This document shows positions 56,501 to 63,359 of a DNA stretch of 64,000 nucleotides, one piece after another (the stretch's first letter is position 1; each line of letters opens with the position of its first letter). The DNA comes from Doris montereyensis (Eukaryota > Mollusca > Gastropoda > Nudibranchia > Dorididae). The position numbers and the translations under genes were made by a program. Under the pieces are notes generated by a model. That model did no database searches, was not told where the DNA came from, and saw nothing but the letters and a program-made list of their open reading frames with translations. The DNA lies in contig JAXRKP010000203.1 in the NCBI GenBank assembly GCA_037039925.1, positions 228,501 through 292,500 on the forward strand. The letters are read 5' to 3'.

Positions 56501-57624
56501 GCCTGTCTGTTGCTGTCGTGTAAGCTGAATGACGTCAAGGGACCAGTTTTAGGCAAACTTGTGGAGGTAATCCATCGGATTAAGTTTGTCTTTCTCATCC
56601 AGACCTGTGTTGAAAGAACACTCTTTTGTTTTGATTTCAAGTTACGGTTTTCTCTCTCATCGAGGTCTGTGTTGAAATTGAAAGAACTCTTTTATTTTGA
56701 TTTCAAGTTACGGTTTTCTCTGTTATCCAGGCCTGTGTTGAAAAGATACTCTTTTTTCTGATTTTAAGTTACAGTTTTTCTGTAATCCAGGCCTGTGTTG
56801 AAAAGATACTCTTTTGCTTTGATTTCAAGTTAAAATATTGAACGTGAGTGGTTAGAGCACTGCTGGTAGGTCCTACTTCTTTCCTTACACTCTTTCACAT
56901 ATCTTTCATTTTGCTGTTTCCTCTGAATTCACCCTGAGATCACTGCGTGTGGTGAACGGGATAACTTTCAATGAAACAAATGTAACATTGAACAAAAGTA
57001 ATTGCTAATTTCATCAAGTTGGTTTTTAATATTTTCATGGATTTTCCTCAGTAGGAAGAGTAAGTTGTTTTTGCTTGTTTGTTATGGGAGGATTTTTGCA
57101 CTTGTATTTACATGGACATGGGATTGGGTAGCTTGCTTTTTGTTGCTGTTGAAAGGTTAATGTCAGAATTGAAATGATTTATTTATTGATAATATGATCA
57201 GATAACTCAAATGTTCTATTCATGTACCTTTTATGGGATAAATGAAACATATCTATATTTTGTATGAGCGTTCATCTAACTGACATGCAGTTTCAAACAA
57301 AACATCCTCACCATATGACTTGTTTTTAAAAATTCTTGTCTCAAATGGACTTTTTTTTTGTCAAAGAAGAAATTAAAAAAGAAGACGTTGAAATCAGGAA
57401 TTTCTTAGTAATGTTATTCTCTACTCTAAGAATATTGTAGAGCCTTGTCTTCTCTTCTCATGCCTTGTATCTCTTTTTTTGCAGCAAAGTGTTGATCGTC
57501 TCGAGTAAACCGCAAAGATCTCCTTCAGTACGAGATAGAATGCCTGGTAGCCATTGAGTTTTACCTTCACATTCCTGACACAGAGATTTATCCTCATTAT
57601 CAGCGAATCATGTACAAGTCATGA
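36675..57624 (+). CDS. CABLES: CDK5 and ABL1 enzyme substrate (CABLES1/2 orthologue), multi-exon
   Basis: CABLES proteins bind cyclin-dependent kinases and promote inhibitory tyrosine phosphorylation by linking them to non-receptor tyrosine kinases; they end in a cyclin-box-like domain. Nine exons (46602-46679, 47442-47568, 47853-47940, 53680-53778, 54540-54645, 55479-55515, 55915-55977, 56462-56566, 57485-57624) give, in order, the V-x3[18 protein letters not shown] region, [104 protein letters not shown] and [13 protein letters not shown]. All are collinear with vertebrate CABLES1/2 as I remember them. Candidate upstream exons (36675-37034, 42600-42628, 44571-44605, 45138-45251) are less certain. 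Four exons need a one-base correction. The start at 36675 is tentative. Confidence 0.85.
37160..40350 (+). mobile_element. RTE-type non-LTR retrotransposon (LINE-2 of window), degenerate
   Basis: 5' region (37175-37480) homologous to the first LINE. Endonuclease start at 37490-37726 ([20 protein letters not shown] ... [11 protein letters not shown]). Middle fragments at 37807-38016 and 38665-38880. RT fragment at 39061-39258 ends FIDLE, then TAG, then AFDT, so the palm motif A is interrupted by a stop. RT motif at 39485-39760 reads FANDLVLF, where the catalytic pair FADD has lost one Asp. The 3' end at about 40330-40350 is GGGAACTGATAAAGAAAGAA. A dead copy, oriented opposite to the LINE at 32765-35640, inside the presumed CABLES intron 1. 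Confidence 0.88.
40351..41165. other. intron sequence with no recognised feature
   Basis: A 98-codon open frame at 40327-40623 begins inside the LINE tail and has no recognisable homology. Otherwise I see nothing here. Confidence 0.4.
41170..42075 (+). repeat. ~0.9 kb dispersed element, copy 2
   Basis: Collinear with copy 1 over its whole length: GAATAGAGCAGTTCATTCCC, GAAGCTCAGTATCGATTCT, GATGTTTCAAAGTATT, GGTGGCGTTGCCATGGCAAC. More diverged in the middle. No open frame of note. Confidence 0.75.
42600..42628 (+). CDS. possible CABLES exon (short form) or start of a longer one
   Basis: Strong acceptor TTTTGTCATTGTGTTTCAG|G and donor CCTG|GTAAGA. The 1-base start phase fits the 2 bases left by 37034; the exon reads ASSYSRDKP. 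The frame stays open for another ~40 codons past this donor ([20 protein letters not shown], then [16 protein letters not shown], to 42789), so a longer exon or read-through is also possible. Not recognised by homology. Confidence 0.3.
42800..43880. other. intron sequence with no recognised feature
   Basis: GATCCCTGTATATGTGATAA-like short direct repeats at 43595-43700 only. Confidence 0.4.
43885..44045 (+). repeat. ~115-bp dispersed element, reference copy
   Basis: Order of blocks: TTTCTTTCCTTTTCAC, CTTTCATCTTGCTGTTTCC, TCTTAATTTATCCTGAGATC, ACTGCATATGGTGGATGGGG, TAAATTTCAATGCAACAAAC. The same order recurs at 45930-46040, 53945-54050, 54660-54835, 56875-56985, 63375-63470, and in reverse at 12832, 13885 and 16640. 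No tRNA head, long terminal repeat or coding capacity is visible. Confidence 0.72.
44341..44380. repeat. (TA)n(TG)n microsatellite
   Basis: (AT)9-10 followed by (GT)9. Confidence 0.95.
44571..44605 (+). CDS. candidate small CABLES exon
   Basis: Acceptor TATTATTTTAG|G and a perfect donor GTAAGT. Reads [11 protein letters not shown] with 1 base left over, which joins exactly to the 2-base start of 45138. The support is splice signals and phase; the peptide is too short for homology. Confidence 0.35.
45138..45251 (+). CDS. candidate CABLES exon (one-base deletion)
   Basis: Acceptor GTTTTATTGGTCAG|GT, end AAAAG|GTTGGT. Reads [10 protein letters not shown] and, after adding one base near 45179, [20 protein letters not shown], then GPVRNK. 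The 2 bases left over join the 1-base start of 46602 to give N-K-R|V-F-F, comparable with N-G-R|I-V-L of vertebrate CABLES1. The exon length is also correct only with the extra base. Confidence 0.5.
45930..46045 (+). repeat. ~115-bp dispersed element copy
   Basis: CTTAATTCACCCTGAGATCA, CGGCATATGGTGGATGAAAT, then GAATTGTAATGAAACAGACA. Confidence 0.7.
46602..46679 (+). CDS. CABLES: CABLES exon
   Basis: Acceptor TTCATTCCCAG|G, donor CATAG|GTAATT. Reads [20 protein letters not shown], then VRQSH. It matches the I-V-L-I-S-G-R-R-S-F-C-S-I-F-S-V-L-P-Y-R stretch of vertebrate CABLES1. Phase 1 in, 2 out. Intact. Confidence 0.75.
46952..47145. repeat. (AAT)n / (ATG)n / (AAT)n compound microsatellite
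   Basis: About 190 bases of TAA units, an ATG block at about 47031-47096, then TAA again. Poly-Ile, poly-Ser and poly-Leu frames on the - strand are artefacts. Confidence 0.97.
47442..47568 (+). CDS. CABLES: CABLES exon
   Basis: Acceptor AATTTCTAG|G, donor GATGAG|GTGAAT. Reads [20 protein letters not shown], then [20 protein letters not shown]. Ser-rich, then the GLxxVxL segment. Phase 1 in, 0 out. Intact. Confidence 0.8.
47853..47940 (+). CDS. CABLES: CABLES exon
   Basis: Acceptor TATTCCTCAG|GAG, donor CCCAGT|GTATGT. Reads [20 protein letters not shown], then TDLKDHPSQ, corresponding to VSYTQFLLPTN of CABLES1. Intact, one base left over. Confidence 0.82.
48040..48305 (-). mobile_element. 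tRNA-derived SINE, family A, copy 4
   Basis: Reverse orientation: GTGACAATAATCACATCCTG, CCCATTTGCACCTGGGTAGA, TAGGATTCGAACTTGACC (B box), AACCATTCGGCCACCGACGC (A-box side). It starts about 100 bases after a CABLES donor. Confidence 0.8.
48310..49140. other. CABLES intron sequence with no recognised feature
   Basis: AT-rich. Nothing recognised. Confidence 0.4.
49141..49770. repeat. TCTAGATC-rich segment
   Basis: At least fifteen TCTAGA or AGATCT words (for example ATCTAGATTCTTATAGAT and ATCTAGATCTAAGTCTAA) occur at irregular intervals, as at 35680-35860. No regular period is apparent. Confidence 0.6.
49790..50089 (+). pseudogene. zinc-finger-like reading frame (hAT-transposon-like N-terminus?), one stop
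   Basis: ATG 49790 to TGA 50087-50089 gives exactly 100 codons with one in-frame TAA (49892-49894). Around the stop it reads NKFWLST then [40 protein letters not shown]. The pattern W-L, D-x-NG, Y-x2-K, A-x-C-x-C and a final H resembles the N-terminal zinc finger of hAT-like 'W..D..G' proteins common in marine invertebrates. Family membership is an inference; the stop may be real or an assembly error. It lies in a CABLES intron. Confidence 0.35.
50190..50320. repeat. ~34-bp tandem repeat, 3-4 units
   Basis: CTCAGATATTACATTTTGTT followed by TTAGTTTAAATCTCA. Confidence 0.9.
50860..50925. repeat. 18-bp tandem repeat, 4 units
   Basis: TCAAACAGGTACTCACCT repeated. It includes repeated CAGGTACTCACC words that mimic splice donors on both strands. 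Confidence 0.9.
51000..52660. other. CABLES intron sequence with no recognised feature
   Basis: G runs at 51028-51037 and 52521-52529. The open frames have no recognisable homology. Confidence 0.4.
52685..52745. repeat. short ATGGATC/CAGTCAGGTCCC repeat
   Basis: CCCATGGATCCGTCAGATCC, CATTGATCAGTCAGGTCCCA, TGGATCAGTCAGTCAG: three imperfect ~20-bp units. Confidence 0.7.
53170..53345 (-). mobile_element. tRNA-derived SINE, family A, copy 5 (head missing)
   Basis: GGAACAGGTGATGATCCATC, GGTACCCATTTGCTGTTGGG and GTCTTTTCTAAGGGACACAA match the family body. The tRNA-like head is lost. Confidence 0.65.
53437..53600. repeat. (ATT)n microsatellite
   Basis: About 40 ATT units with minor interruptions, 80 bases upstream of a CABLES acceptor. 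Confidence 0.97.
53680..53778 (+). CDS. CABLES: CABLES exon (one-base insertion)
   Basis: Acceptor TGTACTTCAG|TG, donor TACATG|GTACAT. Reads [20 protein letters not shown], then SYRT; in the next frame ELTFPSYM. Removing one T at AACTTGAG (about 53751-53754) joins them and makes the exon end in phase 0. It corresponds to Y-D-P-N-L-L-D-D-P and I-F-P-S-Y-M of vertebrate CABLES. Confidence 0.83.
53930..54055 (+). repeat. ~115-bp dispersed element copy
   Basis: GGCAGACACTACTGGTGGTT, CCTTCTTCTTTCCTTTC, CTCTGAGATCACCGCATATG, ATGTACAGAGTAATTTC. The open frames here are artefacts of the element. Confidence 0.65.
54540..54645 (+). CDS. CABLES: CABLES exon (one-base deletion)
   Basis: Acceptor CTCCCCCAG|ACG, donor CAGAAG|GTAAGT. 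Reads [20 protein letters not shown], then [12 protein letters not shown]. One more A in the A4 run of CAAAACTC (about 54633-54637) gives K-L-R and 2 leftover bases that join the next exon as R-S-L-K-R-E, exactly as in vertebrates (K-I-R-S-L-K-R-E). Confidence 0.9.
54660..54840 (+). repeat. dispersed element copy with 22-bp tandem expansion
   Basis: CACCCTGAGATCATCACATA begins a copy of the ~115-bp element, then TATGGTGGATTGGGTAAATT (22-bp unit) repeats six times before the copy resumes with TTTCAATATCTCATTCAATG. Confidence 0.9.
54841..55478 (+). other. CABLES intron sequence with no recognised feature
   Basis: Nothing recognised before the acceptor at 55478. Confidence 0.4.
55479..55515 (+). 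CDS. CABLES: CABLES mini-exon
   Basis: Acceptor TTCTCTTGACAG|C, donor CACGG|GTGAGT. 37 nt: (S)[12 protein letters not shown]. It corresponds to S-L-K-R-E-M-R-K-L-A of CABLES1. Confidence 0.85.
55915..55977 (+). CDS. CABLES: CABLES exon, start of cyclin-like domain
   Basis: Acceptor TTCTATTTCAG|TGT, donor CTCAAA|GTAAGT. Reads [21 protein letters not shown]. Matches T-V-A-x-A-F-V-Y-F-E-K-L. Exactly 21 codons, intact. Confidence 0.9.
56070..56118. repeat. (TC)n microsatellite
   Basis: TGTCTCTCTCTCTCTCTG and similar, in a CABLES intron. Confidence 0.85.
56462..56566 (+). CDS. CABLES: CABLES exon, cyclin-like domain core
   Basis: Acceptor GAAATTTCAG|CAA, donor GTGGAG|GTAATC. Reads [20 protein letters not shown], then [26 protein letters not shown] is nearly identical to vertebrate CABLES. 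35 codons, intact. Confidence 0.93.
56580..56835. repeat. ~65-bp tandem repeat, 4 units
   Basis: GTTACGGTTTTCTCTCTCAT, CCAGACCTGTGTTGAAA, ACTCTTTTGTTTTGATTTCA. It starts just after a CABLES donor; the 98-codon open frame mixes exon and repeat. Confidence 0.85.
56870..56985 (+). repeat. ~115-bp dispersed element copy
   Basis: GGTAGGTCCTACTTCTTTCC, CATTTTGCTGTTTCCTCTGA, ATTCACCCTGAGATCACTGC, then GTGAACGGGATAACTTTCAA. One of the best preserved copies. Confidence 0.75.
57485..57624 (+). CDS. CABLES: CABLES terminal exon (one-base deletion)
   Basis: Acceptor TTTTTTTGCAG|CAA. Reads QSVDRLE, then TAA as given. With one extra G at GAGTAAAC (about 57509-57511) it continues [39 protein letters not shown] to TGA 57622-57624. 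It matches the F-x-L-N-R-R-E-L ... V-A-L-E-F-x-L-H-L-P-x-H-E-V-x-P-H-Y-R-R-L end of CABLES1. Confidence 0.9.
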
Positions 57625-57629
57625 CATTA

Positions 57630-57635
57630 AATAAA
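57630..57635 (+). promoter_or_regulatory. possible poly(A) signal of CABLES
   Basis: AATAAA six bases after the stop. A second AATAAA at 58061-58066 is at a more usual distance. Confidence 0.4.
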
Positions 57636-58249
57636 ATGAAATTGATTCTTTGGGTTCTTTCCAGAATAGATTTACATTATCAAACTAATTTTATATATAT
57701 ACACGTCTTGTTGCCCTGTAATGTTGAGAAGCATCAAAAAGTAAATCCATCTTGAACAAGTGTCCAAGGAAGTTTGGAACAGTAAAATTTCTGGGTTTTT
57801 TTTTCTTTTCAGGAGTTCTATCGTAATTGGACAGCTGTAAATTCAGTCAAATGTAATTTGTTGAAAGAGGTTACAAAAGTTTGACCACTTGTATCTCTGG
57901 CAATCAGACATGTCGTAATTCTTGAGCTGCAAAGCCATTGCTCATCATTGGCATTTTGAAAGGCTGTATTGGTTGTAGTGGTAAAGACAGACTATTGAAG
58001 TTAGTAGACTTGTCAGCGGGTCTTAGTCCTGCCGCTAGTATCTGTGAAAGATACGTCGGAAATAAAAGTGGCTTGAGGAGAACCATGTTTCTTTAAAAAA
58101 AGCAAATTTGGTTATTTCCGCTGTTTATAAGGAGACCTAGGAGGAGAGCATGCGCGTGCATATCACAGATTAAAATCAAATTGCAATGCACGGTTAATAT
58201 CAAAAGCAGAAACTGAAAAAAGTAGTTCATTCATCTATATACTGTATAG

Positions 58250-58520
58250 AGACGCTGGTAGCTCAGTCGGTAGAGTGTCTGGCTGGGTCGCAGGATGTCC
58301 AAGTTTGATTGTCAGTCTGGACAAAATTTTCTGGCCTTTCTGTTGACCCAGCAATGAAATGGGTATCTAGGTCTATTCAGACCTCGAGAATGAAAAGGCG
58401 GCATGGAAAGCAATGGCAAACTACCACGCTATGCCGTATGCCAAGAAAATGAGGACTCTACTTCTGATTTTCCTACACTCAGCTTTACTAAAATCAAATA
58501 AAACCTGGGATCAGTGCTAA
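58250..58520 (+). mobile_element. tRNA-derived SINE, family C
   Basis: The head GACGCTGGTAGCTCAGTCGG, TAGAGTGTCTGGCTGG contains a near-perfect A box (TAGCTCAGTCGG) and a weaker B box (AAGTTTGATTGTC). The body continues as CTTTCTGTTGACCCAGCAAT, GGCGGCATGGAAAGCAATGG, CAAACTACCACGCTATGCCG. Only one copy was seen in the window. Confidence 0.72.
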
Positions 58521-59520
58521 TGATGGATTAAGTAAATGTGGAAAACATACCATTTTTGTATTTCGGTCTTCTTTTGTTTGACCATCAAGTTTGACATCCA
58601 GGTACTCCTTATCAAGCCTCTTTTTGTCGTGAAGATGAAAACTTTGCTATTTTGTGAAGTGATTGACACTAAATTTAGGGATCAATAATATTACATCAGC
58701 ATTTGTTTTGAAACTGGTCACGCTTCAACATGGAGATATTGTACAAATACGTTTTCAATGGATCTTTCATATTGTTCACATTTCACATACATGTACTTGT
58801 GTATGACATTAATTCTAAATGCCAAGAAATATTTACAATTATGTTATATTTATATAAGGTACTTACACAAGTTTATTTATTTGTGGCGTATACAAAATTT
58901 CATGAGTTCTTTTATGCCATCATTATTTATCACTGGAACAAAATAAGATTTGTTGACATTCACTTGATATCATATTCTACATCATTATACTATTATCATA
59001 TTATTTATTTTTTAGATATTGCTTGCTTGATCATTTCAAATTGTGTGTAAATGTTTTGTTTGTGTTATGGTAAACTCATTCTGCTGTGCGGTAATATCTT
59101 TCATATTCTCTTTTGAATTTGCTGTTATTTTTTTACTTTTCAAAATCAAATCAAAGCCACAAATTTTGCATAGACAGCATGTTATGAGTATTGGTATGTT
59201 CTAAAGGTCACAGTTTGAGATTACCGTAGATGGCGTAAATTTTTATGGAATTTCAATTGATTTGTAACAGTTTGGCATAGCGCGTTATCACATCTATTCA
59301 TATGAGAGGAGTATGCATTGTTCTGATTGTTTTCAAGGTTTTCCCTCTTCTTTCTGTTTTAAGCAAGTTTTGTTGCTCGCAGTTCGTCTAGTCATTTACT
59401 GGAAAATGTTGTTCAAAATGTGTCATAAGAAGCTTTTGTATAAACAAAATAAATGTGTATAAGTTACTGTTGTCAGAAATGATGTCAAAGCAAAACCTGT
59501 GTCGCTATTGTTCTAATAAA
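58521..59520. other. intergenic AT-rich sequence with no recognised gene
   Basis: A 106-codon open frame (58730-59050) is Ile/Tyr/Phe-rich and has no recognisable homology. Confidence 0.4.
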
Positions 59521-59526
59521 AACGTG

Positions 59527-59570
59527 TTTAGTTCACGTACAAATAACAAAGAAAACGTGTATCAGGGATG
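59527..59570 (+). repeat. isolated single unit of the 33-bp repeat
   Basis: CACGTACAAATAACAAAGAA then AACGTGTATCAGGGATGCCC: one unit of the array at 60170, 600 bases upstream of it, followed by an inverted copy partner (GGGATGCCC here, GGGCATCCC at 60157-60165). Confidence 0.85.
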
Positions 59571-60165
59571 CCCTTTTTCCATATTTATACGGAAATCCAT
59601 ACATTTCGAAATTCTCCGTATGTCCCGTACATTTCAAAATTCTCTGTATCTCGATTTATTTCCGTCCGAAAGTCAAAAAATATTTATACGGAACTTTTAT
59701 CACGGCGATCATTTTATACCCGTCACTTGTCTGGTTCCCGAACCTATAAAAACTATTTGACCAGATATTCATACTTTTCCCGGTCTCTTCTCTTCCGCCC
59801 ATCACTGGTTCGAATTTTCATTGTTCATTAAACGACTCGCCATTCACCATTTCACAATAACTCCGAGATATCTTGTTTGATTGTGATTTGACTGTTTGGA
59901 CTAACTAGATGTGGACTCGCATTATTTATCAAGGAACCACACTCCCTACTTATTAAAACAAATTAGGCTTATGTGCAGTCGGACAAGTCGTATTATATAT
60001 CTTTTACGGTAAGAAACATATCAATATTTATAGTATACTATCATAATGGTATAATTTGAATGTCATACAGCTGTTTGTCAGATAATGTATCGGGACCTTA
60101 TTTCACTTATTTCCTATCACGAAAAAAAGTTAAGTATTTTTCATCTTGAACAGAGGGCATCCCTG

Positions 60166-61155
60166 GTGAATAGTGTACGTACAAATAACAAAGAAAACGT
60201 GTATAGTGTACGTACAAATAACAAAGAAAACGTGTATAGTGTACGTACAAATAATAAAGAAAACGTGTATAGTGTACGTACAAATAATAAAGAAAACGTG
60301 TATAGTGTACACACAAATAATAAAGAAAACGTGTATAGTGTACGTACAAATAACAAAGAAAACGTGTATAGTGTACGTACAAATAATAAAGAAAACGTGT
60401 ATAGTGTACACACAAATAATAAAGAAAATGTGTATAGTGTACGTACAAATAACAAAGAAAACGTGTATAGTGTACGTACAAATAACAAAAAAACGTGTAT
60501 AGTGTAACGTACAAATAACAAAGAAAACGTGTATAGTGTAATGCGTACAAATAACAAAGAAAACGTGTATACTGTACGTACAAATAATAAAGAAAACGTG
60601 TATAGTGTATGTACAAATAATAAAGAAAACGTGTATAGTGTACGTACAAATAATAAAGAAAACGTGTATACTGTACGTACAAATACGCAAATAATAAAGA
60701 AAACGTGTATAGTGTACGTACAAATAACAAAGAAAACGTGTATAGTGTACGTACAAATAACAAAGAAAACATGTATAGTGTGTGTATAGTGTACGTACAA
60801 ATAACAAAGAAAACATGTATAGTGTGTGTATAGTGTACGTACAAATAACAAAGAAAACGTGTATAGTGTGTGTATAGTGTACGTACAAATAACAAAGAAA
60901 ACATGTATAGTGTGTGTATAGTGTACGTACAAATAACAAAGAAAACGTGTATAGTGTACGTACAAATAACAAAGAAAACGTGTATAGTGTACGTACAAAT
61001 AACAAAGAAAACGTGTATAGTGTACGTACAAATAACAAAGAAAATGTGTATAGTGTACGTACAAATAACAAAGAAAACGTGTATAGTGTACACACAAATA
61101 ACAAAGAAAACGTGTATACTGTACGTACAAATAACAAAGAAAACGTGTGCACCAT
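60166..61155. repeat. 33-bp tandem array
   Basis: About 29 units of GTGTACGTACAAATAACAAA plus GAAAACGTGTATA. Some units carry an extra GTGTGTATA. Each unit contains the palindrome GTACGTAC. All three - strand frames stay open for over 340 codons and the + strand has several frames. These are artefacts of the repeat. Confidence 0.97.
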
Positions 61156-61224
61156 TGTCCAAGTGTCACAGGAGGGTTAAAGAATTGAAATGACTTTCTT
61201 ATTTTCTAACATACACAAAGCTGC

Positions 61225-61530
61225 CAACCATGTAAAAACTGTAATGATTAGTACATTTTTTGTGTTTGGAGTCCATAACTGTAAGTGTGTTACTGATATT
61301 GACACAGATGTTTAGTACATTTTTTGTGTTTGGAGTCCATAACTGTAAGTGTGTTACTGATATTGACACAGATGTTTAGTACATTTTTGTGTTTTGAGTC
61401 AGTAACTGTAAGTTATAAGTGTGTTAGTGTTACTGATATTGACACAGATATTTAGTACATTTTTTGTGTTTTGAGTCAGTAACTGTAAGTGTGTTACTGA
61501 TTTTGACTTTGACACTGATATTTAGTACCT
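61225..61530. repeat. ~75-bp tandem repeat, 4 units
   Basis: TTTAGTACATTTTTTGTGTT, TGGAGTCCATAACTGTAAGT, GTGTTACTGATATTGACACA. Confidence 0.92.
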
Positions 61531-61639
61531 TGAAAAGTATGTGTAAGGGGGGGTTTTCTGTAATTAGCGTTTAAAGAAACCCTTAAGTTACGTCGCACTT
61601 TGCCAGAAAGGCCTACGATCAACGGGCACTTTTTAAATT

Positions 61640-61850
61640 TACTCAAAAGGAGGCTAATTCAAGTTAAATGATCAGTATTTTGTGGAATATTACTGGGTGT
61701 TGTACAAGTTCTCCAAAGGGGCTAATTCAAGTTAAATGATCAGTGTTTTGTGGAATATTACTGGGTGTTGTACGAGTTCTCCAAAGGGGGCTAATTCAAG
61801 TTAAATGATCAGTGTTTTGTGGAATATTACTGGGTGTTGTACAAGATGGA
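61640..61850. repeat. ~73-bp tandem repeat, 3 units
   Basis: GGCTAATTCAAGTTAAATGA, TCAGTGTTTTGTGGAATATT, ACTGGGTGTTGTACAAGTTC. Confidence 0.92.
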
Positions 61851-61879
61851 ATTTGTTGTCGCAGTCTGTATTTTGATTT

Positions 61880-62668
61880 GAAAAGGTTGGCAGCTCAGCA
61901 TACAATACAGAGCCATGAAAAGACTTTGGAAAAGGTTGGCAGCTCAGCATACAATACAGAGCCATGAAAAGACTTTGGAAAAAGTTGGCAGCTCAGCATA
62001 CAATACAGAGCCATGAAAAGACTTTGGAAAAGGTTGGCAGCTCAGCATACAATACAGAGCCATGAAAAGACTTTGGAAAAGGTTGGCAGCTCAGCATACA
62101 ATACAGAGCCATGAAAAGCCTTTGGAAAAGGTTGGCAGCTCAGCATACAATACAGAGCCATGAAAAGACTTTGGAAAAGGTTGGCAGCTCAGCATACAAT
62201 ACAGAGCCATGAAAAGACTTTGGAAAAGGTTGGCAGCTCAGCATACAATACAGAGCCATGAAAAGACTTTGGAAAAGGTTGGCAGCTCAGCATACAATAC
62301 AGAGCCATGAAAAGACTTTGGAAAAGGTTGGCAGCTCAGCATACAATACAGAGCCATGAAAAGACTTTGGAAAAGGTTGGCAGCTCAGCATACAATACAG
62401 AGCCATGAAAAGACTTTGAAAAGGTTGGCAGCTCAGCATACAATACAGAGCCAGAGCAATACAGAGCCATGAAAAGACTTTGGAAAGGTTGGCAGCTCAG
62501 CATACAATACAGAGCCATGAAAAGACTTTGGAAAAGGTTGGCAGCTCAGCATACAATACAGAGCCATGAAAAGAGTGGAGAAAGGTTGGCAGCTCAGCAT
62601 ACAATACAGAGCCATGAAAAGACTTTGAAAAGGTTGGCAGCTCAGCATACAATACAGAGCCATGAAAA
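61880..62668. repeat. 48-bp tandem array, highly homogeneous
   Basis: About 16-17 units of GGTTGGCAGCTCAGCATACA, ATACAGAGCCATGAAAAGAC, TTTGGAAAA. Successive units are almost identical, with one partial duplication at 62450-62470. Open frames on both strands are artefacts. Confidence 0.96.
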
Positions 62669-62689
62669 GGGTCTTACAAACATAACATG

Positions 62690-63180
62690 TCTATATACTA
62701 TATACATGTATTTGTCAAGTTTTACAATTTTTTAAATATTATTTTGACATTAGGTGATAGTGATATGTCTATCGATTGATGCAATTATAAAGAGAATTGA
62801 AACCTAAAATTTGGCATATATTATTGGTATTAGATACTAGAGCGATTTGATGCAATTATAAAAATTATCTGTAGCAATTTATTTATATTTGTTGTGACTG
62901 ATTTCTTTTATGTTTGTTTCCTCACAAATCATTTCCAGGCAATGTGTTTTCCTTGTTCTGTAAGTATTAAATGACAAATGCCGCAGATTTCTGCTATTTT
63001 TTATATTTTATAAATGTATCCAGGTACAGTGCTTTTAATTGACTTGATCTTGTGATAAAAAGTGTTTGTAAGAATAAGATGAAATAAAACGAGACGAAAG
63101 TAAACACTTCAACTCCAACTGCTGTTTTAAAACAAATGTTTTGTCAGTGCATGTTGTCAGTTCTACAGTTAGAAATCTTG
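62690..63180. other. AT-rich sequence with no recognised feature
   Basis: Nothing recognised. Confidence 0.4.
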
Positions 63181-63189
63181 TCCACTTCT

Positions 63190-63350
63190 CTTGTGCTTGA
63201 TTCATGTTTGTGTGGGCGGTTGGCTTGTACTACTAGTACATTGTTTACTAGTACTGTGAGTTCTAATTCTATTCCTTAGTGATTCATGTTGTGTGGGCGG
63301 TTGGCTTGTACTACTAGTACATTGTTTACACTGTGAGTTCTAATTCTTTG
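63190..63350. repeat. ~75-bp direct duplication
   Basis: TTCATGTTTGTGTGGGCGGT, TGGCTTGTACTACTAGTACA, TTGTTTAC ... GTGAGTTCTAATTCT occurs twice. Confidence 0.85.
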
Positions 63351-63359
63351 GCGGGTACT

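Noticed and set aside
58250..58325. Functional tRNA gene
   Set aside because: The A box is good but the B box is degenerate and no cloverleaf with paired acceptor ends forms; the longer shared body fits a SINE.
58730..59050. 106-codon hydrophobic + strand frame
   Set aside because: Its composition follows the local AT-richness and it matches no known family.
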